Shown piece by piece: positions 51,491 to 61,364 of a stretch of DNA of 64,000 nucleotides. The stretch covers positions 421,544 through 485,543 of the forward strand of contig NW_017265161.1 in the NCBI RefSeq assembly GCF_001638985.1, read 5' to 3'. Every line of letters begins with the position of its first letter. The first letter of the stretch is position 1. Below the pieces are notes generated by a model. That model made no database searches and was not told where the DNA came from. It saw only the letters and a list, made by a program, of their open reading frames with translations. The stretch is from Phycomyces blakesleeanus NRRL 1555(-) (taxonomy: Eukaryota > Mucoromycota > Mucoromycetes > Mucorales > Phycomycetaceae). The position numbers and the translations under genes are program-made.

Positions 51491-51582
51491 GGACACGCCG
51501 TTTCGCCTTAAAAGATAAGAGACACTGGCCCGGACAGGCAAGTCACGATTAATTAGTCGGGTTGGACAGAAACGTCGTGTCC
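51491..51582. mobile_element. Short MITE-like element with GGACACGACGTTTC ends
   Basis: GGACACGCCGTTTCG at the left and CAGAAACGTCGTGTCC at the right form an imperfect inverted pair around a 60-bp core that contains TTAATTA. It matches 21209-21302 over its whole length. Confidence 0.6.
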
Positions 51583-51651
51583 CACCAGAAAGTTTGTTCC
51601 CTTAAGATTGCTAGAGTATTTATTTAGTTTACAAGGACGAGGCCTTGCTGA

Positions 51652-52195
51652 ATAATGTAATGCATTCAGCGACTTGGTGGGAATATGCATTTCCTAACTA
51701 AGGACAGCCTCTTTTTATTTATTTATTTTTGACTTCCAAAGCTTAATCAATCAGACAGATATCCAAGTCACCGATTGTGCATTAAACATTAATAGAAGTT
51801 ATGATGATTTAAATGCATGGCTTCCTATTAAATATTAACTCAATAAACACAATGAGAGACAAAGAAGAGGTATTTATTTTGATGAATTTGAAATAATAAT
51901 ATATATATATATATATATGAAGCGCAAAAGGAGAACTAAATACGAGCAACAACAACAGAAAGCATTGAAATGTCTCAATCTTGAATATGAAACTATTCAT
52001 AAACAGGCAATACAAATATCTCTTTTTCTTTTTGCTCTCTTTATTAATTGCTCTGTGATTTTCATTAGAGAGGCAAAACGGCCAGAGGCTTATAAATCTC
52101 TCTCTCTCTCTCTCTCTATCTTTATCTTTATCTTTGGTTTATCTTGCATGCTTTAATTTTGGTTTATATTTTTTGTACCACAAATTTACTGACTA
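51652..52195. repeat. Left arm of a large inverted duplication (partner 57895-58265)
   Basis: Plus-strand sequence from TGCATTCAGCGACTTGG through a readable MKRKRRTKYEQQQQKAL frame to a CT-rich tract is nearly identical to the reverse complement of 57895-58265. This arm has an extra 128 bp (51691-51818) flanked by ATGCAT direct repeats. The small open frame (51917 onward) may be a fossil of a coding sequence. Its function is unknown. Confidence 0.85.
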
Positions 52196-52742
52196 TATAA
52201 ATAAATTACAATTCTATAATTAATATATTATTTTATTTTATGTAAATAGCTTTATCTATCTGTATCCATACATATCTTTAATATCTATCCATATATGTCA
52301 TTTTCTTATCTATGCCTTGAATTGCCTTTTGATATCTTTCTTTGATATTCTAAAGGATTAGAGAGAGAGAGAGAGAGCGAGCTAGAAACTTAATTATGTA
52401 TAAAATATATTATAATATAATATATTACAATATATTTAAATGCAAACCTCCCCTTAAAACTTACTCCCACTTTGCTTTGTGCACTCCCCCGTCCCCTTTC
52501 GATAGATCTATTAATCTATCTGTATACTTTAGTATAATTTAAGACCAAGTACATCTGCATATGTGTGTATAATTGTTTATTAAAGATTTAGTAAAGGCCA
52601 AACAAGAATAGAAAAATGAAAATGAAAATGATGAAGATGGAAGATGTGGAATATTATATTATATTATGTACAAAAAGTTCAAGGGATTAAGAAAGAGAAT
52701 GAAAGTAAAGATGCGATTATAGTAATAATAATAAAGTATTGT
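52196..52742. other. Intergenic 3' of PQ-loop gene
   Basis: AT-rich with TATC/GA short repeats. No gene seen. Confidence 0.5.
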
Positions 52743-54154
52743 TCAAACAATGTTAAGATTGTTGGATGTGTCGCGTCTTTTGTACCAGAAGAATTGTATA
52801 AAGATTGTGGCATCGAATGACAGTGTACCTGCACTGCCGATCAAGTATGGAAGGGCATCCAAGAGGCTGTTGAGGGTCTGTCCGGGATGAGTGAGGATGG
52901 ATAGGGCGTATGTAAGGTTACCACCGACAGCAAAGATAAATAAGGAGGGAGAGAGGCCTTCGACTGATTGACGCTTATAGTTCTTTCTAATTTGGGGAAT
53001 ACGGGACATGAGGTATAGACAGGTGCAAGTCCATGCAAAGATACGACCGATGATTAATGGGTCATCTGTTATTGAGGTTTCTGCCGATGCTATTGTAGTA
53101 AAGGTGGTGCTGGTCAATGTGCCTGCTGGTAGACGAGAACCAAGCAAGAAGATTGAAAATAAAAATGCACTGGCTTTGTTTGATCCTGCACTACTGCCGT
53201 CTGTGTTTGTGTTTGTGTTTGTGTTTGTGAGTGTGGATGTTGATGAGGATGAGGGTGCGAGGGTGAGTGCAAGGGTGGTGGCGGTAGATAGGGTATCTGG
53301 TTGGGTGGTGTTGAGGGTGTACCACTTGCTGGGTGAGGCTGAGACAGAGTAAGGTGCGATTTCGTCAGTCAGGATCTGGCCTGGGTTTGTCTGGATCAAG
53401 AGTGGGGTCAAGACCGAGGGATGCTGGAAGGCACTGATCTTTGCTCGGTTGTATTCGTATTCTTTGGCAGTGTCGGATAGGTGGTTTGGGGGACTGAACT
53501 TGTTGTAGTAGATCCATTGTACCAAAAGACAGACATCGACCGAAACAAAGTACATGCCCAGGTATTGCTGGAATGGCAGCTGGTGTGTCAGTATGCATCC
53601 TATTAAATTCGCAGTGTCGCCTGAATAGATATATAAATAATTTCTTGTTAGTATAAAACGCGCGTGTGTGTGTGTTCATTGTCTTCTGATTACCTCACCG
53701 GGCATCTTAAATAATAATAATAATAATAGAAAAATATGATCGACTTACCCAACAACCAAATGAATAAAAATGGAAGGCTGAGTCCTTCAGCAGAGGACTT
53801 TCTATAGTTTGTAATAAGCTGTCTAAAATGTTTGAAAAAGAAGAAGAAATGAAGATAATTTTGTTAGTTAGTCAGTTATTTAGTAAATAAATAAATAAAA
53901 TTATTTTATATATATATAAAGGCTTACGGTAATTGAGCATTAAACCAAAATGCCATTGACATGTAGCCTAATAATAAGCTTGTTGCTCCTTGAGTTCCAT
54001 AGACACATTCACCGAATAATGCCTATGCTTATTGTTTAGTTTTATGATCAGATCATAAGCTTTTTCTTCTTCTTCTTTGAAAGCTTACATGTATCCATTG
54101 TATGTATGGCATATCATTTTGAGTAGGAAGACATTGATTGTTATTATTATCCAT
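52743..54154 (-). CDS. PQ-loop repeat vacuolar membrane transporter (Ypq/PQLC2-like)
   Basis: Predicted 370-residue seven-helix PQ-loop protein, probably a vacuolar basic amino acid exporter of the Ypq1/PQLC2 (SLC66A1) group. Exons: 54154-54089, 54022-53928, 53822-53749, 53620-52743 (1113 nt). The two PQ-loops are clear: QLPQLITNYRKSSAEGLS near residue 55 and SRIPQIRKNYKRQSVEGLS near residue 275. Each is followed by a helix with a conserved Gly/Asp-Asn (LGDTANLIGC; VGGNLTYALSIL). The two repeats are joined by a loop of about 100 residues rich in Ser/Thr with a TNTNTN run encoded by a GTTTGT-type repeat. The motifs KSSAEGLS and KRQSVEGLS are typical of the family. Confidence 0.9.
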
Positions 54155-55828
54155 TGTAGCTTTTCTTTGATTCAATTGAATAGGAGGTTCGATTTTCGCT
54201 TTTGATTTGTCAAGGAAGCGTGAGAAAGTAAGATATAAAATTATAAATTTATAAAGGGGGGATTGGAGAAAGGGATTGAGAATGGAGATAAAATGAATAT
54301 AATAAATACAAAAAGAAAAGAAAAAGGAAGTTGGGGGTTTTTAGTGGTTCCTTTTTATACATTTTAAACGGGGAATATATTATTAACGTTTTCTATCATC
54401 AAAAGATAATGAAAATTTCCTTTTCTAGATTCCAGGTACAGTTGATTTAATAAATTATATCGTCCAATCAGAAATAAATGTCGCCTCTTAAAAAATCAGA
54501 ACATTGACCGAGATACTTCCAACCTGTCTCTGTGAAAAATCCTACCAACACTTGGTGTGGTCAGACTAAAAGTTTAAAAAAAAAAGTGTTCGAAATCAAT
54601 AAAGTACACAATAGGTAAAATTGTACCTGTAATGCCGTACCTGTCATTGAGAATCTTTTATCACTAGTTTTTCTAGGCCTTGCACCCTACAGCACATCGT
54701 CTCTATCAAATATATATATATATATATATTACCAGAAAACGAAAGGAGCAGAGAATGTGCTTGGGTGGACTGAAATGAAAGATAATACTTGGTACAATTC
54801 AGTAACCAGTGAAAAGAGTGACCTTTGAGCTTACCAATAAAGCTAGAATTGATATCCTATTACAATTAAACAACAAGACTATTAATTATTTTACATTTGG
54901 TGTGGACAGACTAAAAGTTCAAAAAAAAATTGGACACAAAGGTAGAAATATAAGCTTGGTTATTGGATTAGAGCTTTAAAAAAATGTCCTTTTTTTTTGA
55001 ACTTTTAATCTGTCCATACCAAAAGTCAGGAGAGAGAAAGAGAGAGAAAAGGAACACTCATGGGTTCGATAGCTAATGCAGAATTGAATTGAATTTTATT
55101 AGAATATTAGATAAACAAGATATAAGTTTAATTCAGAATCCAAAGGCTCTGCAACAAATACATCTTCTTGTGATTTTAACTCAGGACCTACATTTACCTT
55201 ATCTTAACCTTTTTTTTTTTTTTGTAAACTTTAGCCATTTCCATTCCCCTTTTTTTTTTTAAAAAAAAATTTCTGTTCTACAAGACACTTCTTTGCCAGT
55301 GACTAATTTACTGTCACTATTGTAATTATTATCAAGTATCATTTCCTCAAAAGCCATTATTATCATTTTCAAATATTTCGTTTGCCGGTGTGGCGAACAA
55401 TGAGTCATTTATTGAATAACCGAAAGAGAGAGAAGAAGAAAAAAATAAATAATGATAGTAAAATAAAGCAAAAAGTATGATTATTGAAAGGGTCCTTTGG
55501 GTGCCTTGATCGCACAGACCAAAATAAGAAATCATCGTCTTGTCCTTCTGTCTTTCATGTGCTGTTGAAAGATACCATGATTTTCCCTAATATATTATAT
55601 GAAGCTAGTATTCCGTATGCCGATATTTCTCTACTCATCCCCCCACCCTTCTCCTTCTTTTTATTTAGTAATGACGCCATGAACTTTCTATTTCGCCACA
55701 CTATACACCATACTCAAATACGCACAAGCACATATTTATTTATATAAACTAGTATTCTTATTTGATAAGCAATAAATTGAAACTTTTAACAATAGTCTCA
55801 CAATTCACTGCTAAGAATCACTAAAATA
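54155..55828. other. Intergenic with nested TIR copies
   Basis: Holds the PQ-loop gene promoter, three copies of a GGTGTGG.CAGACTAAAAGTT motif (see next entry), a T11A9 palindrome at 55250-55269 and AT-rich filler. No gene supported. Confidence 0.5.
54896..55025. mobile_element. Small TIR element with TTTGGTGTGGACAGACTAAAAG ends
   Basis: The left end at 54896 and the right end at 54985-55025 are inverted copies over about 36 bp ending in an A-run. A third copy in the left orientation starts at about 54551. The size and TIR style suggest Tc1-type MITEs or one element nested in another. Confidence 0.6.
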
Positions 55829-57133
55829 CAGTCTGAGAAAGAAATGTTTCGCACCCTGGCGCGCTATTTGCACCTTTGCTTTATAACCTATATTTTATAT
55901 TTTTCAACGTCTTAAAAGAATAACTCTCGTGGGCCCTATAATGTGCTTTCAGATTTGACGAAAGGAAAGATCCTTGGTCTTCAACTTGATGGAAATAATG
56001 TTGCCAGCATTTCAGCCAAGCTGAATGTACCCAAATCAACAGTTCGATATTTTTTAAAGAGATATAAAGAAAGAGGAACTGCCGATAACAGAAAGTCTTC
56101 TGGAAGACCACAGATCCTCACACCTAGAGACAAAAGACGTATTGTCTCGAATCTCAAAAAAGACAGGTGGTCAACGTTGGATGATCTTGTTGATGATGCT
56201 AGTGCTGACACGGGAAAGAATGTCAGCAAGGTTACCATGCGTAAAGCTTTGCACAGCATGGACTATTTTTGCTGTAAACCTGTGTCAAAGCCTTTTCTTA
56301 CCAAGGCACACATTGCCAAACGCCGAGCTTGGTACAAAACCGTGAAAGACTGGAATAAACAGTGGGAAACAGTTATCTGGAGTGACGAGTCGTCATTTGT
56401 GCTGTATAAGAAAAATTCAAGCAGAAAACTCTGGCGCAAAACTGGTGAGAGGTTTGATACGGATCACTTTGTCCCAAAGGTGCAAGGAAATGGTGGATCG
56501 GTTATGGTCTGGGGGTGTATCTGGTCAGGAGGACTTAGTCCACTTGTTTTCGTAGATGAAAACATGGATGGTCCAAGATATGTAGAAGTTCTTCGAGACC
56601 ATTTTCTTCCATTCTTGCATGCTCTTCCTGTATCTAGCAGCGGTAGCTACAAGTTCCAGGAAGATAATGCCAAGGCGCATAAATCAAAAGTTGCAGGAAA
56701 GTTCAAGAAAGAACATGGTATTGATGTTTTGCAATGGCCACCCAACAGCCCTGACCTTAGCCCCATTGAGAATATATGGGGAATCATTGATCACAGAATC
56801 AGAGCAAGACGCCTCAGACCAAATTCTCTGAATGAGCTGAAGGTTGCTTTGTTGGAAGAGTGGAACAAAATATCAGCAAAAACTTGTTGAAGATGCTGCT
56901 TGAATATGCCAAATCGATTGGCCTTGCTTAAGAAAAAGAAATTTAAGCAAATCCGCTATTAAAACTGTATCTTTTTTTTACATTATTAATATATATGTCT
57001 TTCACTTTTATTGTTCCAAGTATTATATTTCAATACGTATTGTACATCTTTAGAAAGGGATTTGAAGTTGTGATATCTTCTTTACCATTCATGGCGGATG
57101 TTAAAATGGGCGAAACATTTCTTTTCGGTACTG
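55829..57133 (+). mobile_element. Second Tc1/mariner element, probably inactive
   Basis: The 1305-bp element has ends CAGT...GA.AAGAAATGTTTCGC at both sides (24 bp, inverted, three to four differences) and TA flanks at 55827-55828 and 57134-57135. The TIRs and transposase differ from the element at 47863, so this is a separate family. An ATT microsatellite directly follows the right end. Confidence 0.88.
55943..56890 (+). pseudogene. Tc1-type transposase lacking an ATG and cut near its C-terminus
   Basis: A 315-codon frame encodes a DD34E Tc1-type transposase. Motifs: HTH (VASISAKLNVPKSTVRYFLKRY), hook SSGRPQILTPRDKR, VIWSDESSFVLY (Asp), GSVMVWGCIWSGG, FQEDNAKAHKSK (Asp), SPDLSPIENIWG (Glu, 34 residues later). 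The frame begins at a GTG; the upstream in-frame stop at 55913-55915 leaves no ATG before the HTH. A TGA at 56888-56890 is followed by about 27 more codons of plausible transposase tail (MPNRLALL...). Either the element is dead or it starts with an unseen exon. I saw no splice pair that supplies an ATG. Confidence 0.8.
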
Positions 57134-57134
57134 T

Positions 57135-57173
<39 letters not shown>

Positions 57174-57224
57174 GCATTTTGCCTTTGAATGCAATTTTCT
57201 TTTCTGAAAATATTAAACCGAATT

Positions 57225-57905
57225 CGTGTGCACGGATCGGCTGAGTGTCAAACATAACGTGCACAGTCTGAGGATCAGTCGGTCCGATCAGCCCGTCTGT
57301 GGTATGGAGAGAATGGAGTGAAAAGAAAGAGTCCTATAACAGGTATTCACAACTCGCTCCAACAACACCAACCAGGAAACTACTATATATCACACATCCG
57401 TCCCACGAGTCATATATATAAATTTTAGAGAAGAGTTATAAATAAATAACCAAAGAAATACTAATAAAAAAAAGAGATAAGAGTCGCTCTTCAAGTTTGT
57501 CACTACACCCCAACATTCATCTATCACCTGTGGTGTATATACGTATTTGTAATTATAAAAGTAAAAAGCCTGGTGGTGTATTGTTGGACAAGTCAAAAAA
57601 AAAAAGGGCATGACGATCGTCAACATCCAATATAAGATTCAAACTGTGCCATTCCATCTGGTTTGATCACGCTCATTGTCAGCTGAGGTTAGCACAATAA
57701 AATGTCGGTGGGGTCATCATTATTACAGGTGGCAAATGAGGCACCAGGTGATGACAGAATTTGTAGGTAAGCATCCAAGGAATCCAAAGATGGGTGTGCA
57801 AATACAACTAGATAGATCTGATAACCCATACAGGCACTATTGCGTGCAAAATAAATATTTATATTGTGTATGTAAACCAAAAGAGCAACCTTATTAACAC
57901 ATTAG
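57225..57905 (-). pseudogene. Tandem pseudogene copy of the NDK6-type kinase gene
   Basis: The block aligns with about 58810-59420 in the same orientation: the ATCAGTCGGTCCGATCA core (functional GGTCGGTCGGTCCAATAA), the CACTACACCCCAACATTCATC segment, GATTCAAACTGTGCCATTCC and the upstream GATGACAGAATTTGTAGGTA all match. It is truncated before the region encoding the catalytic His and has many stops. The flanking 57905-58140 also matches 59395-59600, so the duplication covered the 5' region as well. Confidence 0.8.
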
Positions 57906-58265
57906 ACAGTAAATGCGGGGTATAAAATAAAAGTTCAAATTAAAGATAGAGAGAGAGAGATTTATAAGCCTCTGGCCGTTTTGCCTCTCTAATGAAAATC
58001 ACAGAGCAATTAATAAAGAGAGCAAAAAGAAAAAGAGATATTTGTATTGCCTGTTTATGAATAGTTTCGTATTCAAGATTGAGACATTTCAATGCTTTCT
58101 GTTGTTGTTGCTCGTATTTAGTTCTCCTTTTGCGCTTCATATATATATATATATATTATTTCAAATTCATCAAAATAAATACCTCTTCTCTGTCTCTCAT
58201 TGTGTTTATTGAGTTAATATTTAATAGGAAGCCATGCATATTCCCACCAAGTCGCTGAATGCATT
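57895..58265. repeat. Right arm of inverted duplication (partner 51652-52195)
   Basis: On the minus strand this reads as the 51652-52195 arm without its 128-bp insertion. A third, diverged copy of its inner part lies at about 59430-59600 upstream of the NDK6 gene. Confidence 0.85.
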
Positions 58266-58729
58266 GTCCATTTTAATTTTCCGTTAAAAGAAAGAAAAAA
58301 AATTCTGGTGTCTTTAGCTATGATCAATATACATATAATCTTTGCTATATACTTTCAAGTATTTCCAACAAATATTTTTTTTGTCTAATTGATTTAGATG
58401 CTCTCAGGGCACAAATGTGTGGTGTGATTTGTTCCCAGGGTATTTCCCGCATGTCTAGTAAACAGCTAGCGATCCCAATATAAGATACTAAACTTTCTGC
58501 TCGCATCGATGGTAAGTGTACTCTATGTATTATAATTATAATTACCGTTATAATCGTCATCACCATTACTATCACTATTCCTTTTATTATCAAGATTTTG
58601 AAAACTTCCCCCCCTTTTTTTTTTAATTGTCAATTTAATAAAAAAAAAAGGCTTTGAATATATCACCATTCAATAGTATATCTTATTATTCTTATATGAC
58701 AAAATAAAACACCAACTTATAATAATTAA
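58266..58729. other. Spacer 3' of NDK6-type gene
   Basis: Includes a short minus-strand frame (58345-58515) reading RAESLVSYIGIASCLLDM then PWEQITPHICALRAS, which could be an exon of an unknown gene. No start, partner exon or family was found. Confidence 0.35.
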
Positions 58730-59167
58730 TCATAATGGTAACAATACTCGCCTTTCGCGTTCAAATGCTTCCTCTGAGTCACTAGCATGAATTGCGTTCT
58801 CCTGAATAGATCCACCGATCTGTGCGCGGATCGACTGAGGGTCGACACGGCGTGCCTTTTGAGGGTCGGTCGGTCCAATAATCCGCCTGAGAGCTTTGAT
58901 GGCATCAACCCTCTCCAACACCAACACTCTACACTCTCCACGAGTCAGATAGCGTCTTAAGGATGGATAAAAATCGCGCCCAAGCTTGTCACTATACCAC
59001 TCATCAATCACCTCGGCTGCAAAAGTAGTGGTGTGTTGTTCGACAATCCGAAACCCATGGCGATCAATCGCATCCAAGATAAGATCTAAATGTGCCATTC
59101 CATCCGGTTTGATCACGCCTAACGTCAGCTGAGGTTGGCATAATGACGTTGGTGCGGTCATCATCAT
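58730..59167 (-). CDS. Nucleoside diphosphate kinase, NDK6/NME6-like
   Basis: Single-exon gene with a 145-residue product if it starts at MMMTAPTSLCQ; the same frame is open to 59488. It has the NDK fold signatures: LTLGVIKPDGMAH, the FRIVEQHTTTF strand, then RRIIGPTDPQKARR and the active-site block NAIHASDSEEAFERE with its catalytic His. The insertion DPQSIRAQIGGSIQENAIHASDS and the absence of the usual Kpn loop fit group II NDKs (NME6), which are often mitochondrial and weak in kinase activity. It ends ERRVLLPL where NME6 has a similar RE..FFP end. The extra upstream open frame encodes hydrophobic residues but matches duplicated non-coding DNA, so it was left out. Confidence 0.82.
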   Translation of the reverse strand: MMMTAPTSLCQPQLTLGVIKPDGMAHLDLILDAIDRHGFRIVEQHTTTFAAEVIDEWYSDKLGRDFYPSLRRYLTRGECRVLVLERVDAIKALRRIIGPTDPQKARRVDPQSIRAQIGGSIQENAIHASDSEEAFERERRVLLPL

Positions 59168-59823
59168 TACAGGTGGCAAATAAGGCACCAGGTTATGACA
59201 GAATTTGTAGGTAGCATCCCAGGAATCCAAAGATGGACTTGTAAGTGCATATAGAAGAAATTGGTAGACCAATACAGGTACCAATGCGTACAAAAGCAAC
59301 ATGTATATTGTGTGTGTGAATGTGCTTAATGTATATAAATAATAATAATGGTTAAAAAAAATAACCTTATTGCTGTAACATGTTGAGCAGTAAATGCGGG
59401 GTATAAAATAAAAGTTCAAATTAAAGATAGAGAGAGAGATTTTTGAGCCTCTGGCCGTTTTGCCTCTCAGATGAGAATCACAGAGCAACTAATAAACAGA
59501 GCAAAAAAAAAATGAGAAGGAATGAGGACTAAATACAAAAAAAAGAGCAACAGCAGAGATATGTATTGCTTGTTTGTGAATAGTTTCATATTTAAAGTAC
59601 TACGATTACTTTGATGACACTCTATGCTAAATTATTAACAAAACCTGCCATTCACAGTGAGGTTGTTGTTGTTTTTCTTTACTGGTGAGGATTTAAAATG
59701 AACAAATATTTAAAAATATAATGCGTTGCTTAAAATAAATATAAGTGGATAAAATAGAGAGGTTCTTCTATTATATATTAGCCTTTATTTTAAATAAACA
59801 AACAAATAAAAAAAGAACAACAA
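59168..59823. other. 5' region of NDK6-type gene with duplicated block
   Basis: Carries the third copy of the MKRKRR-type repeat (about 59430-59600, minus). No other gene seen. Confidence 0.45.
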
Positions 59824-60341
59824 CTAGCAAAAGATATGCTTAATAGAACGTTTCATCTTTGGATGGTTCGAGTGTTCTGCTTGTGCAGAGACCCTGCCAA
59901 TCTTAGTATGTGACAGAGATTCAAGCACCTGTCGATTTAAATAAATGTCTAATTTTGTAATATACTTATTAATTTCAAGATATTTTTTAGCTGTGAGGTT
60001 TTCTTGTAATTCAATCTCTTAGTTCATACTATAATGCGATTTCTTGGTGAAAATGGCTTTAAGTTTGTAGATGTTACATGATACAGAAAACGTTTAGCTA
60101 ATTTGGCATATTTGATGCTTATCCGGTCCGAGTGTGGAGATATATATATATCCCGGCTCGGGCTTAGCATATCCGGAGATGATATTAGTTTGGACATGGT
60201 GCCTGAGTATACCTCCAAGAATCCGGCTATGACTTTAATTTCAAGATACACATGTATTATTTCAACCTTAGCTTGCAAAATAATAGTGATAATAATAAGC
60301 ACTTTATACACAAGGCTGGATCTTTTGGCGCATAAGTTCAA
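59824..60341 (-). pseudogene. Unidentified gene remnant in two frames
   Basis: On the minus strand a frame ending about 60024 (SIKYAKLAKRFLYHV, LKPFSPRNRI) is followed, after a shift, by another of about 65 codons ending at 59824 (EIELQENLTAKKYLEINKY, LNRQVLESLSHTKIGRVSAQ). The second looks like true coding sequence in residue composition. An intron or a frameshift could separate them. No family recognised. Confidence 0.35.
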
Positions 60342-61364
60342 GATGAATTAATTGTTTGGATTTGTGATCAGACTAGCTTACTAGTTTATTTAAAGGATTT
60401 ATTGTTGTTCATATTGAAGAACATATGCTTATAAACATTTATAGAAAACTCGAGAGGCCTTGTAAACCAACCGATTAGTCTATCAATTAAGATATCAAGT
60501 AAACAAGCGAGCAAATGACTTTCTTACCATTTATATTCATTGCTATATACATAGTAGATATTGCTCTGTAAGCCTAAAATCATATTGCTGCTGTAGTAAC
60601 CAATCAAATGATACGAGAAGAGAAAGATATATAAAGAGAGTAAGACTAATTTGACTGTTCAGTTTCAATAGAATCAGACAAAAAGATCAATCGTACAATA
60701 GACTTTTTGTTTTATTATACTTGTTATTAATATTAAATATTATTTTACGTTAAATTAATTAATTGATTAATTAATTAATTATTATTTTACCTACCTACAT
60801 ACATACATACAAATAATAATTATATAAAAGAAAAGATAATCCAAATTAAAGGGCAAAATATAAATTCATATATATATATATATATATATATTTAAAGCAC
60901 AATACAATACAATACATTAGTGTACAGTACAGTATATTTAAATACAAGCCAAAAGTCTTTTTAAAGGAGTGTAAAGTATAGAGAAGAAAATACACAAACA
61001 CTGCGAAAGGAAGACCTAATTTTAAATAGTAATATATAAAATAATCCAAAACAGAATTCTTTGCCGTGACGTACAAAAGAGTAAGACGCTCATTGTAATA
61101 GTAATAGTAACGGTAATAGTAATAGTAATAGTAATAGTAATAGTAATAGTAATAGTAATAGTAATAGTAATAGTAATAGTAATATTTAAACAAACATACA
61201 CAAACACACATATACACGCAAACCGAAAAAGCTAGTTTCTCAACCCCCTCTTTCTTTCTCTCTGGCACACATACAAACTTTTATATATTTTTCATTTTTC
61301 ATTTTTCATTTTTTTTTATATATCTCTCTTCTTCTTTCTTGCTTTTTTTTCTTTTCTTCTTTAC
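60342..61364. other. Intergenic with a long TAATAG microsatellite, upstream of DCN1-like gene
   Basis: Includes TAATAG hexamers at about 61097-61185 and a T/C-rich stretch (61290-61360) just before the start codon. No gene seen. Confidence 0.6.

Noticed and set aside
58730..58760. GCGAGT near the NDK6 C-terminus as a sixth GC-type donor
   Set aside because: The frame already ends in a family-like RERRVLLPL, and no downstream exon extends it convincingly.
59168..59488. N-terminal extension of the NDK6 open frame
   Set aside because: It overlaps DNA also present upstream of the dead copy and elsewhere, and the domain begins cleanly at MTAPTSLCQPQLTLGVIKPDG.
60118..60180. Imperfect hairpin around CCGAG...GATATATATATATC...CTCGGG
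   Set aside because: Pairing is interrupted and the core is a simple AT run; not strong enough to call a structured RNA.
61022..61268. Tyr-rich and Ile/Thr-rich open frames
   Set aside because: Direct translation of the TAATAG microsatellite.
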